A DNA stretch of 8,313 bases from an uncultured Blautia sp. (GTDB taxonomy: Bacteria > Bacillota > Clostridia > Lachnospirales > Lachnospiraceae), in the NCBI GenBank assembly GCA_900547615.1, contig URHH01000108.1:1-8313 (forward strand). The letters run 5' to 3'. The notes beneath the pieces were generated by a model. That model was given only the letters and a program-made list of their open reading frames with translations. It was not told where the DNA came from and did not search any database. Shown here in pieces: positions 1 through 6,043 of the stretch; position 1 is the stretch's first letter; the number at the start of each line of letters is the position of its first letter. A program made the position numbers and the translations under genes.

Positions 1-366
1 TTTCTTTGTGCTGTCTGTTACAACTTCGCCTAATAACTCAGCGAATTTAGAAGCGTGCTCTGCTTCTTCGTAAGCTGCTTTTTCCCAGTATAATCCGATT
101 TCCGGGTATCCTTCTCTGTGAGCAACTCTTGCCATTGCAAGGTACATACCAACTTCAGAGCACTCGCCCTCGAAGTTTGCTCTTAAATCTGCAAGAATGT
201 CTTCGCTGGCACCCTGTGCAACACCTACAACGTGCTCAGCAGCCCATGTCATCTCAGAATCCTGTTTTGTAAATTTGTCTGCCGGTGCTTTACAGATTGG
301 ACATACCTCCGGTGCTGTTTCTCCTTCATAAACGTAACCACATACATTACAAACCCATTTTGCCAT
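1..366 (-). CDS. rbr: Rubrerythrin with N-terminal rubredoxin domain (reverse rubrerythrin / NADH peroxidase type), 3' part cut by window edge
   Basis: The first 122 residues are visible; family members are usually about 180 residues, so the C-terminal third lies outside the window. Residues 1-28 form a rubredoxin-type FeS4 domain with CxxC pairs C6/C9 and C22/C25. A ferritin-like four-helix di-iron domain follows, with candidate iron ligands E68 and the ExxH motif E101-H104. Rubredoxin placed before the di-iron domain is the 'reverse' order seen in clostridial rubrerythrins, which reduce hydrogen peroxide in the cytoplasm with electrons from NADH via rubredoxin reductase. The start at 366 is supported by an AGGAG at 376-380 (minus strand). 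The gene lies 104 bp downstream of perR on the same strand and has its own promoter and PerR-like operator, so peroxide induction is expected. The family is clear; the specific electron donor is inferred. Confidence 0.93.
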   Translation of the reverse strand, partial: MAKWVCNVCGYVYEGETAPEVCPICKAPADKFTKQDSEMTWAAEHVVGVAQGASEDILADLRANFEGECSEVGMYLAMARVAHREGYPEIGLYWEKAAYEEAEHASKFAELLGEVVTDSTKK

Positions 367-413
367 AATTTTGTTCTCCTTTTCTTTTATATAAATTATT
401 TTTTGCTTTTGAT

Positions 414-432
414 AATAGTAATTATTACTATT
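414..432 (-). promoter_or_regulatory. Perfect 19-bp palindromic PerR-box-like operator of the rubrerythrin gene
   Basis: The sequence is a perfect 9-1-9 inverted repeat, AATAGTAAT-T-ATTACTATT, centred on 423. Its 15-bp core (416-430) matches the Bacillus PerR box TTATAATnATTATAA at 10 of 14 defined positions. It begins 2 bp downstream of the predicted -10 and so overlaps the probable transcription start, a position suited to repression. With perR next door, PerR is the obvious ligand. Binding is inferred, the symmetry is seen. Confidence 0.8.
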
Positions 433-434
433 TT

Positions 435-463
435 AATTTAACACACTATTCTGGACTTGTCAA
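435..463 (-). promoter_or_regulatory. Sigma-A-type promoter of the rubrerythrin gene
   Basis: On the minus strand there is a perfect -35 TTGACA (458-463), a 17-bp spacer and TAAATT (435-440, 4 of 6 matches to TATAAT). It lies in the 104-bp gap between perR and rbr, so rbr need not depend on read-through from perR. The predicted start falls inside the palindrome at 414-432. Confidence 0.7.
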
Positions 464-470
464 GTATAAA

Positions 471-869
471 TTAACCATTTTTGTTTTTTTCTATACATTC
501 TTCACAAAGTCCAAAAAATCTGGCGCTGTAGTCCTGAATTTCGCCTCTGAATCCTTTGCTTGCATCATCCAAGATATGGCAGAAGTCCAGGTCTTCCATA
601 TCAATAACGCGATGACACTGCCTGCACATAAAGTGACAGTGCTGGTCAGTGCGCCCGTCAAACCGGTCTGCGCCGTCAAAATTGGCGAGTTTCTTAATTT
701 CGCCAATATCAGCAAGTAGAGAGAGATTCCGGTATACTGTGCCAAGACTGATTTTGGGATAAATGAGCTTCATATTCTCATATACAACATCAGCCGTTGG
801 GTGGTCATTTCTTGTCATGAGAAATTCCTTGATGGATTCTCTCTGGCGGCTGTATTTCAGTGCTGCCAT
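471..869 (-). CDS. perR: PerR peroxide-responsive repressor (Fur family)
   Basis: A 132-residue Fur-family metalloregulator, close to the usual length. The N-terminal half is a winged helix with the recognition-helix motif SLGTVYRNL (41-49). The C-terminal half is the metal-binding dimerisation domain. By comparison with B. subtilis PerR, the regulatory metal site is complete: H23, D71, H77, H79 and D90 (counterparts of H37, D85, H91, H93, D104). The structural Zn(Cys)4 site is C82, C85, C122 and C125. Asp at the D104 position is typical of peroxide-sensing PerR, whereas Fur and Zur usually have Glu. Metal-catalysed oxidation of the His ligands by peroxide would release DNA. The start at 869 is chosen for its AAAGGAGG at 876-883; the longer in-frame start at 896 lacks such a site and lies inside the putative operator. 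The gene is followed by rbr, a classic PerR target. Confidence 0.93.
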   Translation of the reverse strand: MAALKYSRQRESIKEFLMTRNDHPTADVVYENMKLIYPKISLGTVYRNLSLLADIGEIKKLANFDGADRFDGRTDQHCHFMCRQCHRVIDMEDLDFCHILDDASKGFRGEIQDYSARFFGLCEECIEKNKNG

Positions 870-893
870 GATACCCTCCTTTCTCTTTGATAA

Positions 894-908
894 CAATAAC
901 CATTACTG
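894..908 (-). promoter_or_regulatory. Candidate degenerate PerR box upstream of perR
   Basis: On the minus strand this reads CAGTAAT-G-GTTATTG, a 7-1-7 arrangement with 5 of 7 half-site pairs complementary. It shares 10 of 14 arm positions with the core of the rbr operator. It lies just downstream of the perR -10, the same position as the box in the rbr promoter, which suggests negative autoregulation. The overlapping 889-907 also resembles the Fur box (14 of 19), so the site assignment is tentative. Confidence 0.5.
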
Positions 909-930
909 ATATTGATACTATACAATATCA
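907..930. repeat. 24-bp inverted repeat spanning the perR -10 element
   Basis: TGATATTG (907-914) and CAATATCA (923-930) are perfect 8-bp inverted arms around an 8-bp spacer that contains the -10 hexamer. It could be a second operator, or chance symmetry in AT-rich promoter DNA. The symmetry is seen, the function is not known. Confidence 0.45.
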
Positions 931-945
931 AACTAAAATTGTCAA
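917..945 (-). promoter_or_regulatory. Sigma-A-type promoter of perR
   Basis: On the minus strand there is TTGACA (940-945), a 17-bp spacer and TATAGT (917-922), a near-consensus promoter. The predicted start is near 910, giving a leader of about 40 nt before the perR ATG. It diverges from the promoter at 992-1021. Confidence 0.85.
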
Positions 946-991
946 GATATATTTAAAAAAAAGTTGCCCGCTTATTCAGGACGGAATAATT

Positions 992-1021
992 TTGTTGAAG
1001 CTTTTGGAAAAAGGGTATAAT
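992..1021 (+). promoter_or_regulatory. Probable promoter of the LRR/FN3 - dehydrogenase - glycosidase-like unit
   Basis: A perfect -10 TATAAT lies at 1016-1021. The -35 is weak: TTGTTG at 992-997 (18-bp spacing) or TTGAAG at 995-1000 (15-bp spacing). The leader to the ATG at 1070 is about 40 nt. No operator symmetry was seen here. Confidence 0.55.
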
Positions 1022-1069
1022 ATAAAGTCAGAAACTTAAAAATTTGTATACAAATGGAGGATATGGGGC

Positions 1070-2872
1070 ATGAAAAGAAAAATATTATCTTTTTTTCTGG
1101 CAGGAGTTCTGACTTTACAGAGCCAGAGTTTTGTCTTTGCAGAGGAACTTTCAAGCGGAGACGTACAGCAGGAAATAAATGAAGAAACACAGAGCGATAT
1201 GCTCTCCTCAGGAGAAACCGGCGTTTCAGAAGAAGAGACTCCGCAGGGCGAAGATGCACTGCCGCAGGAGGACGCGCTTCCGGGAGAGGAGGAAGGAACA
1301 GAACTGATTGCAGAAGAAGCACAGACAAGAGCTTCCTCCGTTAAAATTGACAGCGCGCATTTTCCGGATAAGGTTTTCCGGGAATATGTAAAAGAGAAGT
1401 TTGACACAGATAAAAACGGAACATTAAGCTCAGGAGAAATTAAGACGGCAACTGTTATAGAAATCCAGGAAGAGGATTTAAAAAGTGTAAAAGGAATTGA
1501 ATATTTTTCTGAACTTCAGCAAGTTACAGGACATGCAGACGAACTGAAAACTGTAGATCTGCGGAAAAATAAAAAACTCAGGTTAATATCTTTTGCAGGC
1601 AGCGGGATCGAGGAAATAAAAGTAGAAGGTCTGTCTAAGCTGGATCAGCTTACACTTGGCGGAAATCCCATTACCAGCCTGAATCTTAATGGACTGACAT
1701 CTTTGAGAATGCTTGATGTTTCATTTTGCAATATCAGAGAATTAGACCTTACAGGCTTGAAAAATCTTAAGACAGTAGAGGCTGCACATGGAAAGCTTAC
1801 CTCTTTAAAAGTGAGAGGACTGAAAAAACTTGAGACATTATATTGTCATGCTAATTATCTGAGAGAGCTTGACGTGACAGGAACCGATAATCTTATGATA
1901 TTGATGTGCAACGGAAACTATATGAGCGGAATAGATAAAGTAAAGGGAGTGAACCAGGAACTTCTTGATTCACTTGGCGACACATTTTGCTTTTCGCCGC
2001 AGAATGTTATTGAAAAACCTGTACTTTCCGGAATATATAACAGCGCTTCCGGTGTGCTTCTGAAATGGAAGGAAGCAGAAGGGGCGCGGGAATACGGTAT
2101 TTTCCGCAGAGATGCAAACTGGAAATGGGAGAGAATCGGTACTGTAAAATATGAACGTCCTGTTATTGCGCCGGATTATAAGGAAAAAACATTAAGTTTT
2201 ACAGACACTTCCGTGAAAGGAAGAAACGGAAATTCTTATACATACACAGTGAGAGCGTTTGGCAATGGAATGCAGAGCGCATATGATACAAAGGGAAAAA
2301 CAATTACCAGACTTATGACGCCGTCTCTTTCCAATGTGTATAACAGCAGAAACGGAGCTCTTGTGAAGTGGAAAAAGGTAAATAATGCAGACGGATACCA
2401 GATTTTCCGTAAATCAGGAAACAGCGGCTGGAAGAAAATTGCATCAGTGAAGGGTGCAGATACATTATCTTATACAGACGGCTCTGTTAAAAATAATTAT
2501 GGAAATACGTATGCTTATACAGTAAAGGCATATAAAGGAAAAGATACCAGCGCTTACAACGGTGTGGGAAAAACACTGTTCCGTCTGGAAGCTCCGGAGT
2601 TTACTGCCTGCAAAAATATGTCCGGCAGAAAAATTGAGGTAAAATGGGAAGGCGCTCCTCAGGCAGACGGGTATGAGGTACAGTATTCCACATCAGGGAA
2701 ATTTACCTGGAACCGCTCCGTAATGATTGCTGACAACAGTGTGCAGAAGCAGCGTTTATATAATCTCACAAAGGGAAAACGGTATTATGTGCGGATACGA
2801 AGCTATAAAAAGACAGATAAGGGTATGAGCTACAGTACGTGGAATACAGTGAATCAGATGGTAAGTAAATGA
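1070..2872 (+). CDS. Secreted EF-hand / leucine-rich-repeat / FN3 surface protein
   Basis: 600 residues. Residues 1-24 are a signal peptide: basic MKRK, a hydrophobic core, and likely cleavage after FVFA (A24|E25). An acidic, low-complexity Ser/Glu/Pro linker follows to about residue 88. Residues 112-123 match an EF-hand calcium loop (D112, D114, N116, G117, S120, E123), and the preceding FPDKVFREY motif is common in clostridial LRR surface proteins. About 132-295 are LRRs of roughly 21-22 residues, including the unit NLNGLTSLRMLDVSFCNI. Three FN3-like domains lie at about 318-410, 418-505 and 509-598. The first two are a tandem duplication, the first carrying an extra ~10-residue insert. No LPXTG anchor or cell-wall-binding repeat is visible, so the protein is probably released or held non-covalently. 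Role: probably adhesion or carbohydrate/protein binding outside the cell (inferred). GGAGG at 1056-1060 supports the start. Its stop lies 11 bp before the next gene. Confidence 0.88.
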   Translation: MKRKILSFFLAGVLTLQSQSFVFAEELSSGDVQQEINEETQSDMLSSGETGVSEEETPQGEDALPQEDALPGEEEGTELIAEEAQTRASSVKIDSAHFPDKVFREYVKEKFDTDKNGTLSSGEIKTATVIEIQEEDLKSVKGIEYFSELQQVTGHADELKTVDLRKNKKLRLISFAGSGIEEIKVEGLSKLDQLTLGGNPITSLNLNGLTSLRMLDVSFCNIRELDLTGLKNLKTVEAAHGKLTSLKVRGLKKLETLYCHANYLRELDVTGTDNLMILMCNGNYMSGIDKVKGVNQELLDSLGDTFCFSPQNVIEKPVLSGIYNSASGVLLKWKEAEGAREYGIFRRDANWKWERIGTVKYERPVIAPDYKEKTLSFTDTSVKGRNGNSYTYTVRAFGNGMQSAYDTKGKTITRLMTPSLSNVYNSRNGALVKWKKVNNADGYQIFRKSGNSGWKKIASVKGADTLSYTDGSVKNNYGNTYAYTVKAYKGKDTSAYNGVGKTLFRLEAPEFTACKNMSGRKIEVKWEGAPQADGYEVQYSTSGKFTWNRSVMIADNSVQKQRLYNLTKGKRYYVRIRSYKKTDKGMSYSTWNTVNQMVSK

Positions 2873-2883
2873 GAGGTGTTTCA

Positions 2884-3735
2884 ATGAAAAACTACAGAGC
2901 AGAATTGACAGGTGTTTTTGGTGACCCGGTAGACGATAATCCCACCGGTGTTGTAGAGGAGGCTGCTTTTGCAGCGAAAAATCTGAATTACAGGTATCTG
3001 ACAATTAAGGTACTTCCGGAAGACCTTGAGACGGCTATGAAGAGTGTGCGAATATTTAACATGAGGGGAATTAACCTTACCATGCCTCACAAGATTAAGG
3101 TTCTTCCGTATCTGGATGAGCTCAGTCCGGCAGCAGAAATCACCGGGGCAGTGAATACGGTTATTCATAAAGAAGGAAAGCTTTACGGTGAAAATACAGA
3201 CGGCAAGGGTTTTGTAACAGCCTTAAAAGAGACAGGGGAGTCTCTGGATGGAAAAAACGTTACGATTTTAGGCGCCGGAGGTGCGGCAAGGGCTATTGCC
3301 GTGGAATGTGCGTTAAACGGGGCAAAGCATATTGCGGTTGTAAATCGAAATGCGGAAAAAGGACAGGAGCTGGCTTCTCTTTTAAATAAAAACACAGATG
3401 CAAAAGCAGAGTTTGTTTTCTGGGATAAGGAAGTGAAGATTCCGGAGGGGACAGAAATTTTGATCAATGCCACCTCTGTAGGCTTTTCTCCTGATGTAAA
3501 CAGCAGACCGGATATTGATTATAATACAGTGTTCGAGGATATGTGTGTCTGCGATGTTGTTTTTAATCCGGCGGAAACTTTATTTTTAAAGGCGGCGGAA
3601 GAAAAAGGCGCAAAGACGGTAAACGGGCTTGGAATGCTGGTACAGCAGGCGGCTTTGAATTTTACATTATGGACAGGCGAGGAGGCGCCGGTTGAGATTA
3701 TGAGGGAGGCGTTAAAAAGAGAGTTTGTAAATTAA
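2884..3735 (+). CDS. Shikimate/quinate dehydrogenase-family oxidoreductase (AroE-like, altered substrate motif)
   Basis: 283 residues, the normal length for AroE, which reduces 3-dehydroshikimate to shikimate with NADPH in the cytoplasm. The catalytic pair is present: K70 in NLTMPHK and D106 in ENTDGKG. The Rossmann half has the GAGGAAR loop (130-136), an NRN (154-156) where NADP-binding members have NRT, an NATSxG motif and the C-terminal GLGMLVQQAA helix. The N-terminal substrate motif differs: the usual H-S-x-S-P becomes D18-N19-P20-T21-G22 and the following H-N becomes E25-E26, so both shikimate-binding serines are missing. The substrate may therefore not be shikimate. Start at 2884 is preferred for its AGAGGTG at 2872-2878, 5 nt upstream. 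An in-frame ATG at 2869 overlaps the upstream stop (ATGA) but lacks a ribosome site. Translation is probably coupled to the preceding gene. The family is sure, the substrate is not. Confidence 0.87.
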   Translation: MKNYRAELTGVFGDPVDDNPTGVVEEAAFAAKNLNYRYLTIKVLPEDLETAMKSVRIFNMRGINLTMPHKIKVLPYLDELSPAAEITGAVNTVIHKEGKLYGENTDGKGFVTALKETGESLDGKNVTILGAGGAARAIAVECALNGAKHIAVVNRNAEKGQELASLLNKNTDAKAEFVFWDKEVKIPEGTEILINATSVGFSPDVNSRPDIDYNTVFEDMCVCDVVFNPAETLFLKAAEEKGAKTVNGLGMLVQQAALNFTLWTGEEAPVEIMREALKREFVN

Positions 3736-3767
3736 CACTTCTCACAGCTAAAGGAGAACAGAAAAAT

Positions 3768-5654
3768 ATGGACAACTTAACAGAAAGGGAAACACACCTT
3801 TGTTTTGATGAAAACACACTTGGTTTCACTTTCCAAAAAGGCGAGGGATGTCTCTGGAAATGGAAAAAAGACTATAAGCCGTACATGGAATGTCAAAACG
3901 GAACGGTTTATTTCTGCGATGCACAGGAAATTACCCATGAACCATTTCACGCAGGAGTGGGTAAAGGAATTTTAAGTACATACTGCGGATTTAAAAAAGA
4001 AGGGAAAACGGTTCCTTATAAATTCCAGACTCTTGTGTGGACAGAATCTGCGACAGGGGAAGTGTACTGTGAATGGATTCCTGTCTGTGAGGAGGGACTG
4101 GAAGTAAAAAAAGTTTTCTGGCCGGGTCCTGTGGAATTTGAAGAAAAAAGAGAGGACTGGTATACTCTTTTAACGAACAGGCAGGGAATGCTGATTCCCA
4201 ATACCTGGGAGGTGGAACTGAAAGCGCCGTGTTTTGACGGATTTTTCGGGACAGCGGGAGCTTATATGCCGTGGTTTGCCCAGGTAAAAGGAAGGGAGGG
4301 CTATCTTGCGGTGTGCGTGACGCCCTGGAATGCAGGGTATCAGGCGGAGCATCCGGCAGGAGGACCTTACACTCATGTGGGAGTCCGGTTCGAGCCAAGT
4401 CTTGGGAAAATGGATTACCGTCGTATTGTGAAATATACATTTTTAAGTGACTGCGATCACAATGATATTTGTAAAACATACAGAAGTTATGTGGAGGAAC
4501 AGGGAAGGCTTCGCACACTGGAGGAAAAGGCAATCCAAAATCCCCATGTAAATGATCTGATTGGAAGCGCTTTTCTTCATAAAGGGATTAAAACCTTTGT
4601 GCAGCCGGATTCCGAATTTTATGACCCGGAGAATCCGGAAAAAAATAATCATCTGACAACATTTGCCCAAAGAGAAGAAGAAATTCGTCAGTTTCATGAG
4701 CTTGGGGTAAAAAAGCTGTATCTTCATCTGGACGGCTGGGCAGAGCCGGGTTACGATAACCGCCATCCGGATTATGGTCCTGCCTGTGAAGCTGCCGGAG
4801 GCTGGGAGGGAATGAAATCTCTGGCAGATACGATCCACGAATGCGGATATTTGTTTGGAATCCATGACCAGTACAGAGATTATTATACGTCAGCCCCCAG
4901 TTTTGACGAAAATTTTGCCTGTCGTCTCACAGACGGAACAATTCCCGGTCACAGGAGATGGGCGGGAGGTCCTCAGTCTTATCTTTGCGGAACACAGGCG
5001 CCTTATTATGTAAAGCGGAATTTTCAGGAGCTTTTCCATCACGGAATCAGGCTGGACTGTGCATATCTTGACGTATTTACCTGCAATGAAGGAGACGAAT
5101 GCAGTAATCCCATGCACCGCATGACAAGAAAGGACTGCTATGAATATCGCTGCCGCTGCTTTGATTATCTTCTGAAAAATGGTATCTTATCAAGTTCCGA
5201 GGAAGTGAATGACTGGGCGGTAAGAAGTCAGATATTTTGTCATTATGCGCCGTATGAATTTATGATGGAAAAGCCGGGAATACCGAAGCAGGGAATACCG
5301 GTTCCTCTTTATAATCTTGTATACCACGACTGTGTGATCCAGCCGTGGATGATGGAAAAGGTAAGCGAAGAGGAAGACTATATGCTTTATGCACTGTTAA
5401 ACGGCGGAGCGCCTTATCTTGTGCGGGACGCGGCATATCCAAATATTGACGGAGCTTTTGACGGGGACATTAAAATGAGCGTGGAGGAGCAGATAAAGAG
5501 AGCGGAAGTTGTTTCCGGTCTTCACGAGAAAGTGGGAAAACGTGAGATGCTCAGACATGAATTTGTGAATGGAAATATCAACATACAGAAGGTGACTTTT
5601 GCAGGCGGCGTTTCTGTTCTTGTTGATTTTGAGAAACAGACGTATTCATTTTGA
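3768..5654 (+). CDS. Putative cytoplasmic TIM-barrel glycoside hydrolase (uncharacterised; GH101/GH129- or DUF5696-like)
   Basis: 628 residues with no signal peptide or membrane segment. The layout suggests an N-terminal beta-sandwich (about 1-240), a (beta/alpha)8 barrel (about 255-540) and a short C-terminal beta domain. Barrel-strand motifs are visible: KKLYLHLDGW (D322), GYLFGIHDQY (H366, D367), LDCAYLDVF (D430, D435) and SSSEEVNDW (E478/E479). A strand-end Asp followed about 43 residues later by a Glu on the next strand is the pattern of retaining alpha-glycosidases such as the GH101 endo-alpha-N-acetylgalactosaminidases. D435 as nucleophile and E478 or E479 as acid/base is my inference. 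The comparison with GH101/GH129 and DUF5696 proteins is from memory and low-level. AAGGAG at 3751-3756 supports the start. The gene lies 32 bp after the dehydrogenase and is the last of the unit, followed by a terminator. An intracellular enzyme acting on imported small glycans or glycosides is plausible. Confidence 0.6.
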   Translation: MDNLTERETHLCFDENTLGFTFQKGEGCLWKWKKDYKPYMECQNGTVYFCDAQEITHEPFHAGVGKGILSTYCGFKKEGKTVPYKFQTLVWTESATGEVYCEWIPVCEEGLEVKKVFWPGPVEFEEKREDWYTLLTNRQGMLIPNTWEVELKAPCFDGFFGTAGAYMPWFAQVKGREGYLAVCVTPWNAGYQAEHPAGGPYTHVGVRFEPSLGKMDYRRIVKYTFLSDCDHNDICKTYRSYVEEQGRLRTLEEKAIQNPHVNDLIGSAFLHKGIKTFVQPDSEFYDPENPEKNNHLTTFAQREEEIRQFHELGVKKLYLHLDGWAEPGYDNRHPDYGPACEAAGGWEGMKSLADTIHECGYLFGIHDQYRDYYTSAPSFDENFACRLTDGTIPGHRRWAGGPQSYLCGTQAPYYVKRNFQELFHHGIRLDCAYLDVFTCNEGDECSNPMHRMTRKDCYEYRCRCFDYLLKNGILSSSEEVNDWAVRSQIFCHYAPYEFMMEKPGIPKQGIPVPLYNLVYHDCVIQPWMMEKVSEEEDYMLYALLNGGAPYLVRDAAYPNIDGAFDGDIKMSVEEQIKRAEVVSGLHEKVGKREMLRHEFVNGNINIQKVTFAGGVSVLVDFEKQTYSF

Positions 5655-5718
5655 GACAGCCAGGGAATGTGGTTTGTCGAAAAGATTTTATTGCAATTCC
5701 ATAAAAAGTCTTTTATAC

Positions 5719-5754
5719 TGAAACTGCAGGAGCATACCTGCAGTTTCATTTCTT
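5719..5754 (+). terminator. Intrinsic terminator of the three-gene unit
   Basis: A perfect 12-bp stem (TGAAACTGCAGG, 5719-5730, with CCTGCAGTTTCA, 5737-5748) closes a 6-nt loop. It is followed by a modest T-rich run (TTTCTT). It lies 64 bp after the glycosidase-like gene. The opposite strand lacks a T run, so it should act on plus-strand transcripts. Confidence 0.8.
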
Positions 5755-5893
5755 ATATGCTGTATTCACAGTATCATTCCAACATTTAATTTAAAACAGT
5801 ACAGGGCAGGATTTACATCTATTTGCTTACCATTTGCAGGAAATGGCGTAAGTTTCAGATTACACCGTATGATTTTGTAGAGTGGACTGTGAC

Positions 5894-5935
5894 GGGAGAG
5901 GACAGATACCTTAATTTAAGTGTCTGTCCTCTTTC
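5894..5935 (+). other. Long hairpin in the leader region of the ATPase/TOPRIM gene
   Basis: Ten perfect pairs (AGAGGACAGA 5897-5906 with TCTGTCCTCT 5923-5932) extend to about 16 with wobble pairs on both sides, around a 10-nt AT-rich loop. The 3' arm ends in CTTTC and is not followed by a T run, so it is a weak terminator at best. It may be an extra terminator for the upstream unit, or a leader structure if transcription starts before it. Confidence 0.6.
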
Positions 5936-5937
5936 TG

Positions 5938-5966
5938 TTGCAAAGTGCGTTTCTTAAGTATAAGAT
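5938..5966 (+). promoter_or_regulatory. Weak promoter candidate for the ATPase/TOPRIM gene
   Basis: TTGCAA (5938-5943), a 17-bp spacer and TAAGAT (5961-5966), each 4 of 6 matches to consensus. It starts just after the hairpin and would give a leader of about 70 nt. Low certainty. Confidence 0.3.
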
Positions 5967-6043
5967 GAAGGTAAGAAGTAAAGTTACTGTGAACGAAGTG
6001 AACAGCATTGAAATAAATATTTTTCAGAGGGAGGGAAGCGCTC

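Larger units (their letters stand above)
5749..6043. other. Gene-free stretch upstream of the ATPase/TOPRIM gene
   Basis: About 295 bp with no convincing gene. It holds the hairpin at 5894-5935, a weak promoter candidate at 5938-5966 and the ribosome site GGGAGGG at 6029-6035. One plus-strand frame stays open from 5790 to 5957 but has no ATG or ribosome site, and I do not recognise its translation. Confidence 0.6.

Noticed and set aside
232..441. A 69-codon open frame on the plus strand
   Set aside because: It runs antisense through the start of the rubrerythrin gene and its promoter, has no ribosome site and encodes a low-complexity Phe/Ile/Cys-rich peptide.
455..465. Small palindrome ACTTG-T-CAAGT between perR and rbr, considered as an operator or a perR terminator
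   Set aside because: It is explained by the -35 TTGACA of the rbr promoter and is too short, with no loop or T run, to terminate transcription.
870..896. A longer start for perR at 896
   Set aside because: AAAGGAGG at 876-883 points to the ATG at 869; the extra nine residues have no ribosome site and overlap the candidate operator.
972..1407. Two overlapping minus-strand open frames
   Set aside because: They are antisense to the start of the LRR/FN3 gene, mirror its acidic/Ser-rich linker composition, and have no ribosome site.
2869..2883. A longer start for the dehydrogenase at 2869 (ATGA overlap with the upstream stop)
   Set aside because: There is no ribosome site before 2869, while AGAGGTG is well placed before 2884 and family similarity begins after residue 6 of the longer form.
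3991..5442. Several minus-strand open frames of 60-180 codons
   Set aside because: All lie antisense inside the glycosidase-like gene, which has clear domain motifs and a ribosome site; they show no recognisable protein features.
5790..5957. A 55-codon plus-strand frame upstream of the nuclease gene, considered as a gene remnant
   Set aside because: It has no ATG or ribosome site, contains the hairpin at 5894-5935, and its translation matches nothing I recognise; an open run of this length can arise by chance.
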